From: Lentimicrobium sp. L6
Lineage (GTDB): Bacteria; Bacteroidota; Bacteroidia; Bacteroidales; UBA12170
Direction: 5' to 3'
DNA length: 64,000 nucleotides
Assembly (NCBI RefSeq): GCF_013166655.1
Contig: NZ_JABKCA010000013.1
Location: 1-64,000, forward strand
The notes below the pieces were generated by a model. It made no database searches, was not told where the DNA came from, and saw only the letters and a program-made list of their open reading frames with translations. A program made the translations under genes and the position numbers. This document shows positions 35,654 to 44,464 of the stretch, piece after piece; positions within the stretch are counted from its first letter, which is position 1; each line of letters starts with the position of its first letter.

Positions 35654-36976
35654 ATGACGACAAAAAATCTATCTAAATTTTCCATTCCTTTTTTCCTTGT
35701 GGCTTTGCTCTTATTCGTAAGTCAGATACAAGCTCAATCTAATTTGGCTTATGGCCCTAGAGCTAAATCAATGGCAGGAGCTGGAACTGCTATTGTAGAG
35801 AATTCCATATGGGGAAATTCCAATCCTGGCGGGCAAGTATTCCTAGGGCAAAAATTAGGAATTGGTATCGAGATTGCCATGCCTAAAGCTTCCTATTTTG
35901 TAGCTGGGGAACCAACAGAATTTGAACAAACTCAATCTAGTATATGGCCTTTAGGAATCAAAACAGGAGGAGTAGATTCCGAAAATAAAGTCTTGGTGAT
36001 TCCTCAAATTGGATTTAATATGAGTCTTGATGACAATAATAGCATAGGAATCAGCATCTATGGAAATGGAAATAAAGGCAAGGAATATGCTGCAAAAACA
36101 TATTATAGTCCTGTGATAGCAGATTTTGGTAGTAGCGAAGGATTTATCAATCCTATGGGAACAGTAAGCTATCCTACTTTTATGAAACTCAACCAATACT
36201 TTGCTGCCCTCTCTTACTCTAGAAAATTTGGAGACAAACTAGGAATTGGTATCAGCCTAGTTGGAGCTTGGCAATCGTTTAGCGCTGGAGGTCTAGAAGC
36301 CTTTGGAAGTTTACACTATTCAGAATTCCCAAATGAGCTTACCAATAACGAAACAGCCAACTCATTTGGTGTTGGCGGGAAATTAGGTGTACAATGGAAT
36401 GTTTCTAAAAAATTTCAAGCTGGTGTAGCCTTTAGAACCAAGCTATATATGACGACCATGGACGAGTATAAAGGGTTAATTAGTGAATCTGGAAAACTAG
36501 ATATCCCATCTGAGTGGAGTATCGGATTAGTTTACCATCCCTTTGATCGTTTTTTAATGGCTTTAGACATGAATAGAATATGTCATAGTGGTGTTCCAGC
36601 ATGGGGATTGGCCATGAAACAGAAAGGTGCTGTTTCTCTTGGTGGCGAAAATGGAGGAGGCTTCGGAAGAACAGATCAGATGACTTATAAATTCGGTATA
36701 CAATATAGCATCCCAAAATGGCAATTTAGAGTTGGTTACCAATATAGCGACTTAACTCTTATAGCATCAGAATTCCTTTTAAATATGATGATGCCTGATG
36801 TAATTACCGACCATGTGAGCTTTGGATTTTCAAGAGATATTGGTGAGCAAAACATAAGCTTTGCGATAGTGAAAGGTTTCAAAAAAACAGCCACTGGCTT
36901 TAATGTGATGGACAATGCTCAATTTATGGATTTAACAGCCCAGAACCTATTGTTTGAAGTCGCTGTAGAATTCTAA
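35654..36976 (+). CDS. OmpP1/FadL/TodX family outer-membrane protein
   Basis: A 440-aa beta-barrel with a signal peptide (FSIPFFLVALLLFVSQIQAQ). The mature N-terminus, AYGPRAKSMAGAGTAI followed by NSNPGG, is the FadL-type hatch motif. Repeating amphipathic strands fill the chain, with Phe at the C-terminus as expected for outer membrane assembly. Family members import hydrophobic compounds such as fatty acids or aromatic hydrocarbons. The next gene, three bases on, encodes an EEP-fold protein and is probably co-translated. Confidence 0.85.
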   Translation: MTTKNLSKFSIPFFLVALLLFVSQIQAQSNLAYGPRAKSMAGAGTAIVENSIWGNSNPGGQVFLGQKLGIGIEIAMPKASYFVAGEPTEFEQTQSSIWPLGIKTGGVDSENKVLVIPQIGFNMSLDDNNSIGISIYGNGNKGKEYAAKTYYSPVIADFGSSEGFINPMGTVSYPTFMKLNQYFAALSYSRKFGDKLGIGISLVGAWQSFSAGGLEAFGSLHYSEFPNELTNNETANSFGVGGKLGVQWNVSKKFQAGVAFRTKLYMTTMDEYKGLISESGKLDIPSEWSIGLVYHPFDRFLMALDMNRICHSGVPAWGLAMKQKGAVSLGGENGGGFGRTDQMTYKFGIQYSIPKWQFRVGYQYSDLTLIASEFLLNMMMPDVITDHVSFGFSRDIGEQNISFAIVKGFKKTATGFNVMDNAQFMDLTAQNLLFEVAVEF

Positions 36977-36979
36977 ACC

Positions 36980-38026
36980 TTGAAACTCAAACCTCTCATT
37001 ATCGCCATAGCAGCTATTGGCTTTACAGCTGTCATCTCCTTCCTTTCTTGGATACAGTATCATGAATACCATCCTCAAGAAAAACTTAGGGTCGTCGACC
37101 CTGTCTCAAGCAAAATCGGCGACTCCTTGGGAGTATTGCTTTGGAATATCAGTTATGGAGGTATGCCAGCCGAAATGGATTTCTTCTATTCTGGTGGTAT
37201 AAGGATTCAATTGGAGGAAGATAAGAGTAAATCCAATTTTCATCAGATTTTAAATGCCATCGAATCTTATAAAGACAGTACTGATGTCTTTCTTTTTCAC
37301 AAGGTAGATAGCGCATCGAAAAGAGCATATGGCATAAATCAGGTGGAAGAAATTCGGAGGAGGCTAAGAGGATATGAATCAGTTTATTGTCCTAATTTTG
37401 CGGTTCCATATATTCCTGTTCCTCTCAATCAACCCTTGGGCAAAGTTTATTCTGGTATGGTGAGCATGAGTAGTAAAGGAGCAGGGTCACACGAGCGAAT
37501 GGCACTCAGCGATAAGGATTTCTATTGGCCAAAAAAATTATTCACGGCAAAGAAATGCATGGATGTGGCTAAGTACCCTTTAGATGATGGTTTCCTCTAT
37601 ATTATTAATGTGCATTTAAATAGCTACGATTATATGGGAGAAATTCGCTTGGCTCAGCTAAGGGAAGTAGAAAATTTAGCTCAAAAACTATATCTAAAAG
37701 GGAATTATGTGATCATTGGTGGAGGTTGGAATATGAACCCTCCTCATTTTAAGCAATACAAAATAAGCTACGATTATAAAGGCAAGGTTGCTTATCCAGA
37801 ACTTGATTCCGAAAAATATTTTAATGGCTGGAAGTTTGAGTATCAAAACAGCATTCCTACTTCAAGGGTTTTACACGAAGCTTATAGGCATTCCGCATTA
37901 AATACCACCATTAAAGACTTCTTCATTTGCAGCCCCAATGTTACGGTTTTGCGTGCCAATACGGTGAGTCAGAAATTTAAGTTTTCCGATCACCATCCTA
38001 TTTATTTGCGGGTGTTCCTAAAATAA
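36980..38026 (+). CDS. Membrane-anchored EEP-fold protein with altered catalytic residues
   Basis: The 348-aa product starts at a TTG three bases after the FadL-type gene; no ATG lies before the membrane anchor (LIIAIAAIGFTAVISFLSW), so TTG is needed. The body matches endonuclease/exonuclease/phosphatase proteins: LLWNISYGG, NVHLNSYD and FSDHHPIYLR are normal. But the catalytic Glu motif (usually QEVD) reads FHKVD, and GGDWN reads GGGWN, so both acidic metal or catalytic residues are lost. The frame is intact over its full length. It is either a pseudoenzyme or a recent loss. Confidence 0.78.
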   Translation: MKLKPLIIAIAAIGFTAVISFLSWIQYHEYHPQEKLRVVDPVSSKIGDSLGVLLWNISYGGMPAEMDFFYSGGIRIQLEEDKSKSNFHQILNAIESYKDSTDVFLFHKVDSASKRAYGINQVEEIRRRLRGYESVYCPNFAVPYIPVPLNQPLGKVYSGMVSMSSKGAGSHERMALSDKDFYWPKKLFTAKKCMDVAKYPLDDGFLYIINVHLNSYDYMGEIRLAQLREVENLAQKLYLKGNYVIIGGGWNMNPPHFKQYKISYDYKGKVAYPELDSEKYFNGWKFEYQNSIPTSRVLHEAYRHSALNTTIKDFFICSPNVTVLRANTVSQKFKFSDHHPIYLRVFLK

Positions 38027-38136
38027 TATACTAAAAGTTTTCATTAATAATGAGAGGTTTTCTAGTTTAAGCAAAATGTGTGTTCTTGCTCAGAAGACGT
38101 CAAACTTAAGACTTGCGAATCCCTGAATAACAGTAA

Positions 38137-38163
38137 GTTTACTTTTGTAAATGTCTGTTTTCA
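38137..38163 (+). repeat. 27-bp direct repeat, copy 2 (downstream of the EEP gene)
   Basis: Second copy of the repeat at 35479-35505, same orientation, about 2.66 kb away. Together the copies bracket the FadL-EEP pair. Confidence 0.55.
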
Positions 38164-38203
38164 GAACAAGCGTAACGAAAAAATTGGCATATTATGACAA
38201 GAA

Positions 38204-39394
38204 CTAGATAAACTTCACACTCCCACCCTTTAAAAACTTCTGATCAAGAAGACGAGCTATCCTTTTGGCCACGGTTCTTCTAATTTCTAATTCAACTGGC
38301 AGTGTTGGATCCTGGTGAGCGATATTAATCTTCGTACCAACGAGAATATGTATTTCATCACTACGGATAAACATCTTCACCATTTTGTCAGCTGGGCCAT
38401 CACCCAAATCCTGATCACTGGTATAGTTTTTAAGGATGTTGGCCACTTTGCTCAGAGTTAAAATTCCTTCTGTAACTAAATCGATTCCATCCATGTGTGA
38501 TTCTGGCGGTAAATCGGGGTCGTCAAAATCTAGACTATCCACTATCTTCACACCGAATTCCCTAGCAATAATATCAGCGGTGGTTCCACCTGCAACAACC
38601 TTTCTTCCTGGAAAACTCCTCACTATTTCTGCTAATTCCTTGTCCGATGATTTCCTAATGGGAGGTCCAGTACTGAGTAGTAGTTTTCTGGGTTCTCTAA
38701 AATAAATACAGGCCGTACTGGTATCATCTTTGGAATGATAGAGATCGTTCTGAAAAGCTTTGTTAACAGTAAGTACTGACAGCTTACGAGCCGAAATAAT
38801 TGGATTCTTTGCTATTTTATCACGAACAAATTTCACCGCATCACTTACTCCCCATCCAAAAGGATACCTTTCGCTACCTAAACCTGACTGAGCAATTCCA
38901 TCTGACCAAAACAATATTCTGTCTTCTTTTTGAGGTTCAAATGATGTATAGAGTAATTCTTTCTTGTTCTTCCCCTCCTCTAGAAGAAGACATTGCCACC
39001 CTGGATCAAATATTTCACTTCCTCTAAAGATGGTGCATTGTGGATTATCATATTCTAAAATAGAAACCCGCCCACCTATTTCAATATCGATAATAGTAAA
39101 GGTGGAATAACTAATTTGTCGAACACTACAAACAGGAAGTGTCTTCATAATAATTTCGGCAATCTTGGTTGGTTCTTTATGCTCTTTGGCAAAATTAACC
39201 GCCATAGTAGCCGTAAGAGTAGCCAGCATATTTGCTTTGACTCCATGCCCCATTCCATCAGATAATACGCAGATGATTCTATTCTCTTGTTCTATTTTTT
39301 TACTCACAAAAACATCTCCACAAATACGCTCACCTTCGTGATTGATTTGCTGGCAATTGACATCAATATGAATACTATTTTCCAGATTATTCAT
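38204..39394 (-). CDS. SpoIIE-type PP2C serine phosphatase of the hydrogen-sensing module
   Basis: A 396-aa protein whose first 230 residues form a SpoIIE/PPM phosphatase domain. The metal-binding aspartates are visible in ICGDVF, VLSDGMGHG, LFWSDGI and SKDDTST. The remaining 160 residues form a separate domain starting LLLSTGPPIRKSSD, with a glycine-rich VAGGTTADIIA; I have no assignment for it. The gene overlaps the end of the sensory hydrogenase gene by 8 bases, so the two are translationally coupled. It most likely dephosphorylates an unidentified partner in response to the hydrogenase domain. Confidence 0.85.
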   Translation of the reverse strand: MNNLENSIHIDVNCQQINHEGERICGDVFVSKKIEQENRIICVLSDGMGHGVKANMLATLTATMAVNFAKEHKEPTKIAEIIMKTLPVCSVRQISYSTFTIIDIEIGGRVSILEYDNPQCTIFRGSEIFDPGWQCLLLEEGKNKKELLYTSFEPQKEDRILFWSDGIAQSGLGSERYPFGWGVSDAVKFVRDKIAKNPIISARKLSVLTVNKAFQNDLYHSKDDTSTACIYFREPRKLLLSTGPPIRKSSDKELAEIVRSFPGRKVVAGGTTADIIAREFGVKIVDSLDFDDPDLPPESHMDGIDLVTEGILTLSKVANILKNYTSDQDLGDGPADKMVKMFIRSDEIHILVGTKINIAHQDPTLPVELEIRRTVAKRIARLLDQKFLKGGSVKFI

Positions 39395-41285
39395 TTAGTT
39401 TACTGATGTTAAATTGTGTTTCTTGACTTGGGGCTTGCTTATAGGTTTGCAAAATTGAGTTGAGCATCTGTTCGGTTTCTGCAGCACCCTCTCCCAATAA
39501 GAATCCTATTTTTTGTACCATTTCCAGATTTTTATCAATGACTTCAGTAACACGCTCCATAACTTGTTCTTTCTGAATTTCAGGCTGTTGCATATTCCTT
39601 AATACCGCTCCAACTATTTCTTTTTCCTTAATAGAGAAGAAAGAAGCAGTATAAATTTCATCATTCAAATGAATATCTCTATTGATAATATTATCACTAG
39701 AGTTCAACACAAAATTGAAAAGCTTTTGAACATTGAATGGAATAAAGCTCTTAAGATCGGCACCCACCAAACCTGGTATTACTTCTGCTATGTCTTTAGC
39801 ATCAGTTCCCAACAAATCGATTAGGCCTTTATTGGCCTGAATAATTTTTAACTTTTTATCAACAATAACTATGGCTGATGGCAATTCCTGAAGCATAGAG
39901 TGCGTAATTTGATGAGCTTCTTCCATGGCTAGTTTATCAGCATGAGCTTCTCTTTTACTGGTTTCTAATTGGGCTTTGGTTTCTTCCATTTTTTGATTGG
40001 CTTTACTCAATTCCATTATGGTTTGCTTATTCTTACGGAAAGTATAGGTAAAACACATGTCTGGTTCAGCCAAACCTTTACTAATAGCAATTGAAAATTC
40101 AGTGCAATTTTTATATCCACAAGCGCCACAACCATTTTCACTATGGTCGTTATTTTTACCGATAGTCCCTAATATATTATCAACCTCCTCGCTTGAAGGT
40201 GTGGCTATCCTTTGATCGTTAAGCTCAAAACTGGCAGAAAAATCTATTTTTCCATAAGACTGCATTGCTTTTTCCCAACTCTTTTGATCAAAGTCTTTTC
40301 TGCGTTTTTTGGCAAACTCTACTATTTTATTTTGCTTCACAAACTTACTTGTAGTTTTCTTGATTCCAGGACCAGAAATACAACCGTTGCAATAAAAGAT
40401 ATTTAAATGCTTTTTGATTTCAGTGACATCGTTATTAAAGTTTGAAAGTGAATTTACAAAATCCACATGACCTTCACAGGTAATGACTTTGGAATCCATT
40501 AAGTCTTCCGATTTCTCCATAATCTGGAGCAACCCATTACTTATAGGATACAAGTATCCTTTGTTGGCAATAGGTCCATCAAACTCAGCATAACTCAAAT
40601 TCTTCTCCACTAAACCTGACTCGTCGATCATTTTACGCAATTCCTCAAAAGTTAGAACAGCATCAATTTTTACTTGGTCGGCATATCTCTTGGCCTCCTC
40701 TTTAGCAGCTATACATGGACCTACGTATATAATTCTACAAGCATCACCATATTCTTTTTTTAACACCTTCGCCATGGCTACCCATGGCGAAACTATTGGA
40801 GCAAGGTTGTTAATTAATTCGGGCTGAAATTTCTCCACATTGGACACTACCACTGGACAATTGCTAGTCAAGTAATATTTCCCACGTGATTTTTTAAATA
40901 GTTCGTTATATTCTTTAGCAATTAGATCAGCTCCAAGTGCTACCTCATATACTTTGTTAAAACCAAGTTGATGAAGCATTTGAGCAAACTTCCTATAGTC
41001 AGTGATATCAGGGAATTCAGCTGCTACACTAGGCGCCAAAAGAGCGATAACGGCTTCTTTGCTTTTTAAGGATTCCTTGGTTTCTTTTTCACTACTTTTA
41101 TATTCAACAGCATCATAAGGACAAACCTCATAACAAGCCCCACAACCTACACATCTATCATTAATAATTTGAATAGGGGGATCTTCTTGGGAGGATACTG
41201 CAATAGCTTTTACTGGACAATTTCTTACGCATGCATAGCATAAAACACATTTTTCAATGTTGATTTTCATCAAATAGTCATCCAT
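39387..41285 (-). CDS. Putative sensory [FeFe] hydrogenase with PAS domain (HydS/HsfB type)
   Basis: 632 aa. In order: 2x[4Fe-4S] ferredoxin (C13-C23, C45-C55); an [FeFe] hydrogenase-like domain with L1 TSNCP (140-144), L2 VGPC (C191) and L3 YCNGCISGPG (C299, C302); a four-Cys [4Fe-4S] domain (C386, C389, C394, C411); a coiled coil (415-460); a PAS domain (465-565). All four H-cluster cysteine ligands are kept, but the proton-relay Cys next to C143 is Asn142, as expected for sensors rather than catalysts. With the coupled phosphatase it fits the phosphatase-linked sensory hydrogenases (HydDB group C). Sensing H2 is inference. Confidence 0.88.
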   Translation of the reverse strand: MDDYLMKINIEKCVLCYACVRNCPVKAIAVSSQEDPPIQIINDRCVGCGACYEVCPYDAVEYKSSEKETKESLKSKEAVIALLAPSVAAEFPDITDYRKFAQMLHQLGFNKVYEVALGADLIAKEYNELFKKSRGKYYLTSNCPVVVSNVEKFQPELINNLAPIVSPWVAMAKVLKKEYGDACRIIYVGPCIAAKEEAKRYADQVKIDAVLTFEELRKMIDESGLVEKNLSYAEFDGPIANKGYLYPISNGLLQIMEKSEDLMDSKVITCEGHVDFVNSLSNFNNDVTEIKKHLNIFYCNGCISGPGIKKTTSKFVKQNKIVEFAKKRRKDFDQKSWEKAMQSYGKIDFSASFELNDQRIATPSSEEVDNILGTIGKNNDHSENGCGACGYKNCTEFSIAISKGLAEPDMCFTYTFRKNKQTIMELSKANQKMEETKAQLETSKREAHADKLAMEEAHQITHSMLQELPSAIVIVDKKLKIIQANKGLIDLLGTDAKDIAEVIPGLVGADLKSFIPFNVQKLFNFVLNSSDNIINRDIHLNDEIYTASFFSIKEKEIVGAVLRNMQQPEIQKEQVMERVTEVIDKNLEMVQKIGFLLGEGAAETEQMLNSILQTYKQAPSQETQFNISKLNE

Positions 41286-41298
41286 AGTTTATGAGTTT

Positions 41299-41556
41299 TT
41301 AATAGATTCGAAATATGCTAAAAAATTGATCTAGATAAGTTTCCACATTATCAGCATTTACCTGATGAAACATCTTATCATCTATCATGAGATTGGGGCC
41401 TTTGCCGCATTTGTCGAAGCAGCGGTTGCCTCGAAATAATACCTTGTCTTCAATATCATTCTTAACCAAATACTCTTTTATCTTTTGCAAGGTGGCTTTG
41501 TTGCCTCTGGCAAAACACGAACTTCCCATGCAAATACTAATCTCATGTTTTTTCAT
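41299..41556 (-). CDS. Thioredoxin-like [2Fe-2S] ferredoxin of the sensory operon
   Basis: An 85-aa stand-alone NuoE-type ferredoxin domain. Four cysteines in ICMGSSCFARG and NRCFDKCGKGP are the expected cluster ligands. It begins a three-gene operon, with the sensory hydrogenase gene 13 bases downstream, and is the likely electron partner of that protein. A -7 box TATTTTTG (41653-41646, minus strand) joined to a Rex-type half-site lies about 90 bases upstream. Confidence 0.88.
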   Translation of the reverse strand: MKKHEISICMGSSCFARGNKATLQKIKEYLVKNDIEDKVLFRGNRCFDKCGKGPNLMIDDKMFHQVNADNVETYLDQFFSIFRIY

Positions 41557-41630
41557 CGTTCCGATTTAGATTATTATTAATATAGCTCAATTACAAGGAT
41601 ATCCATTCAATTAAATGAGTACCGAAAAGC

Positions 41631-41653
41631 TATTACACATGTTAACAAAAATA
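41631..41653 (-). promoter_or_regulatory. Promoter of the sensory operon with a Rex-type half-site
   Basis: On the minus strand TATTTTTG (41653-41646) runs straight into TTGTTAACATGTG. The left half TTGTTAA is a perfect Rex half-site; the right half (TGTAATA) is poor. The overlap of TTTG with TTGTTA copies the layout of the second operator of the hydrogenase operon. Confidence 0.5.
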
Positions 41654-41757
41654 AACTATTTTTAATCATCTTACCCAAGCCAATGCAGTACTTAGCTTAT
41701 ATACTATTAAATTAGAAATGTTCTTGATAAAGAGTCTAAAATGAAAAATTATGAATA

Positions 41758-41775
41758 GTGTTCAATAAATAACAA
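41758..41775. promoter_or_regulatory. Rex-type operator upstream of rex
   Basis: GTGTTCAATAAATAACAA: the right half ATAACAA is identical to that of the hydrogenase operators and the left half GTGTTCA keeps the core TGTT. It covers the -33 region of the rex promoter, whose -7 box TAACTTTG is at 41783-41790. This suggests self-control of rex. Confidence 0.5.
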
Positions 41776-41848
41776 AATTGATTAACTTTGTTTGCGAAAT
41801 AACAGGCTTTGCGAAAGAACATCAACTCCATAGCCAACTTGAAACTAC

Positions 41849-42484
41849 ATGAATATGAACACATTGCCAGATAAGACAGTAGAGAGATTAAGTCAATACC
41901 GTAGAAACTTATTGATTTGTAAGGGAAAAGGAAAGACTCATATTTTTTCTCATGAAATAGCTAATATTCACCATATTACTCCAGTACAAGTTCGTCGTGA
42001 TATTATGTTAATTGGATATACAGGTACTTTGAGAAAGGGATATAATGTTGAAGAGTTGGTGACTTTAATAGGAGAAATTCTTGACAAACAAGAAGGACAG
42101 AATGTTGCCATTATTGGTGCGGGAAATCTAGGTCGTGCTATAATGAAATATTTTCACGATAGAAGAGACAAGTTAAGCATAGCTGCTGCTTTCGATACCA
42201 ATAAAGATAAAGTAGGAACAGAATTTGACGGTATCCCTATTTATCATATCGATGAAATGAATCGTGTGATTAAAGAAAAGAATATCTCCATTGGAATTGT
42301 GTCAGTCCCACTTGAAGTAGCTGAAGAAACCTCTAAAGCTCTAGTAGAATCAGGAGTCCAAGGAATTTTGAATTATACGCCTCGCCCTATGAATGTTCCA
42401 GCTCACGTATACTTGGAGGAATATGATATGATTACTTCTCTTGAGAAAGTAGCATATTTTGCCAAAATGAAGAATAAAAAGTAG
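41849..42484 (+). CDS. rex: Redox-sensing transcriptional repressor Rex
   Basis: A 211-aa Rex protein: winged-helix DNA-binding domain (residues 1-80; TVERLSQYRRNLL, ITPVQVRRDIMLIGYTGTLRKGYNV) and a Rossmann NADH-binding domain (NVAIIGAGNLGRAI near 90-103, then AAFDTNKDKVG). Rex is released from DNA when NADH rises relative to NAD+, and it controls fermentation and hydrogenase genes in many anaerobes. It is divergent from the sensory hydrogenase operon, and matching operators lie before the catalytic hydrogenase operon in this window. Confidence 0.95.
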   Translation: MNMNTLPDKTVERLSQYRRNLLICKGKGKTHIFSHEIANIHHITPVQVRRDIMLIGYTGTLRKGYNVEELVTLIGEILDKQEGQNVAIIGAGNLGRAIMKYFHDRRDKLSIAAAFDTNKDKVGTEFDGIPIYHIDEMNRVIKEKNISIGIVSVPLEVAEETSKALVESGVQGILNYTPRPMNVPAHVYLEEYDMITSLEKVAYFAKMKNKK

Positions 42485-42485
42485 A

Positions 42486-43055
42486 TTATTTAGCTGATAG
42501 TAAGATAACGGCAGGCATAATTTGTTCTAAATAATTCATCTCCCGAATCATTGATTTTATTGAAATAGTTGCTCCCGATATTCCATCGATATTTTTACCG
42601 TACCTATAGGTTTCTTTCTGGTGTTTTACGAATTGCTTTAACCACCATTTACTCGTTATCTCATAACCATGCTCAGATTGATAATCTAGAATTTTCAAGT
42701 CCAATAACTCAGCTTCAGAACTATAAAAGCTATAGACCCAAAATTGCTCAAACTCCTCGTCCACTTCATGCTCCACATCGCAACCTCCAACTTTACAACC
42801 ATTGGCAATAGTAATCACCATATAACCTCCTCTAGTTTTTAAAGTATTTTCTACCTGATAGAAGTAGCTATTGGTTTTAGTCAAAATACTATCGTGAACA
42901 GCGATTGTTTTCTTATTGAAACTTTCCTTTTCAAAATATTTAACGAGGTTTCTGTTGATTCTTTTTTCTATTCCATGATTAAAACCCACTCCCGACCGAA
43001 ATATTTCGGTGATGGGAGTGAGCATTATAATGAATATGAAAATCTTATATATCAT
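42486..43055 (-). CDS. Exported FMN-binding domain protein
   Basis: A 189-aa protein with an N-terminal hydrophobic segment (IYKIFIFIIMLTPITEIF) and a C-terminal FMN_bind domain (RnfG/NqrC type). The covalent flavin attachment motif is DGISGATISIKS, where the second Ser or Thr of the SGAT-type sequence would carry FMN added by ApbE. The segment VGGCDVEH before it has a Cys pair motif CKVGGC. Located outside the inner membrane, it may pass electrons. Its upstream partner gene is a porin, 44 bases before it on the same strand. Confidence 0.78.
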   Translation of the reverse strand: MIYKIFIFIIMLTPITEIFRSGVGFNHGIEKRINRNLVKYFEKESFNKKTIAVHDSILTKTNSYFYQVENTLKTRGGYMVITIANGCKVGGCDVEHEVDEEFEQFWVYSFYSSEAELLDLKILDYQSEHGYEITSKWWLKQFVKHQKETYRYGKNIDGISGATISIKSMIREMNYLEQIMPAVILLSAK

Positions 43056-43099
43056 TCTTTTGTGTTATTATTCTCAATATATATTTGTTTCAATGGCCT

Positions 43100-44272
43100 T
43101 TAAAATACGAAACCAAGACCGGCATTGAATGCGTGGTCATACTTTGATTGTGCAGCTGTTTTAATCCATTGATAATCTATTTTTAAAACAACACCAGAGT
43201 TGATTTTCCAATTGAGACCACTGGTAATCAATTGAGTTTCGAAACTCTTATTAGGTTCAAATCCAACAGTCTCGTGGTGTGTATTGATAAACTCGTATCT
43301 TACAAATGGGATAAGTTCTGATTTAAACTTTGTAGTTTTGAAAACATTATATCCAGCTTCAGCATAATATCCAAACATTTGTTGTCCTAAATCAGAACCA
43401 CCAAAGTCATTATATTGATCTACATTTCCATTATTTACGAAAACCAATTGTCCGCGTAATTGTATTCCTTCAATTCTATAGGTAGCATCTACTCCAAACA
43501 TAGCTATATCAACAATTGAACTGTCAGCTTGCTGTTGTAATTGAGGATCGTTATCCGGTAAACCATCAAATAGATTAGATTGTGATTTCCCAAGATAAGT
43601 AGCCAAACCAAGTTTCAAACGAGGAATTCCGTAATAATCGATTTTAGCAGAAAGATTTGGACTGCTAGCTATTGATTCTGCACCTTTCTGACGTCCTTTT
43701 CTAAATCCATCAGAACCTCTAAATTTTGCCTGATCGTCATAACCCAAGAACCCATTCACCATGTATAATTGGTATTTTAAGGAGATTTCCTGAATATTAC
43801 CATGAATTCCTAAACCAATTTCTCTCCAAGTAGTAGGAACTATTTTTTTATCTAATAAAGGACGTTCTACTCCAAAATATACTGTAGGTTCATGAAGTTC
43901 ATTTATAATTCCCATTGGAATGAGCATCAATCCTCCTTTAACTTGAAAATAGTTGTTGAATTTATAATTTAAAAAAGCTTGTTCCACATATACCTCTTTC
44001 ACATGTTCTAATTCAATTTCGGTAAACAACTGTAATTTTTCAGTGAAATTATAACCAAATAATAATACCAAACGATGAACATCCAATGTTCCATTATTGC
44101 TTTGGTCTTTTATTAAAGGTTGATTATAATCTATCTGTCCGTAACCCCCAATTATTAATTTTTGGTCTCTTATATCCATGAGCCTATCAGCAGAATTCAT
44201 CTCTAGCTGACTTTCTTGCGCCCATAATCCTAAGCTCCCCAATAATAGAATAACAGTAATTAATTTTCTCAT
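43100..44272 (-). CDS. Outer-membrane porin (OprO/OprP-like)
   Basis: The 390-aa product has a signal peptide (MRKLITVILLLGSLGLWAQ) and beta-barrel strands to the end, closing with GLGFVF (terminal Phe). The segments GGYGQIDYNQP, FTEIELEHVKEVYVEQAFLNYKF and the glycine- and aromatic-rich turns resemble phosphate-selective porins O/P. Solute specificity cannot be told. It is followed by an FMN-binding protein gene, which suggests a joint role at the cell surface or in anion or electron acceptor uptake. Confidence 0.78.
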   Translation of the reverse strand: MRKLITVILLLGSLGLWAQESQLEMNSADRLMDIRDQKLIIGGYGQIDYNQPLIKDQSNNGTLDVHRLVLLFGYNFTEKLQLFTEIELEHVKEVYVEQAFLNYKFNNYFQVKGGLMLIPMGIINELHEPTVYFGVERPLLDKKIVPTTWREIGLGIHGNIQEISLKYQLYMVNGFLGYDDQAKFRGSDGFRKGRQKGAESIASSPNLSAKIDYYGIPRLKLGLATYLGKSQSNLFDGLPDNDPQLQQQADSSIVDIAMFGVDATYRIEGIQLRGQLVFVNNGNVDQYNDFGGSDLGQQMFGYYAEAGYNVFKTTKFKSELIPFVRYEFINTHHETVGFEPNKSFETQLITSGLNWKINSGVVLKIDYQWIKTAAQSKYDHAFNAGLGFVF

Positions 44273-44433
44273 TTCTATGGTTTTTTTGATTTGTAATATT
44301 TCTGCTGCAAATATGCATACAGAAGCAGGAGATTGGCAATACCTATATTTAGGTATTCTGGTTCCGGCTTGTATTCTTTCAATATTTTAAGCTGTATATG
44401 TATGTCTTAAAGAGGTTTTTTCTCAAATATGTT

Positions 44434-44441
44434 TACTTTTG
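44434..44441 (+). promoter_or_regulatory. -7 box of trpS
   Basis: TACTTTTG, 23 bases before the ATG at 44465; fits TAnnTTTG. Confidence 0.55.
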
Positions 44442-44464
44442 CGTGAAATTATAGATAATACAAT

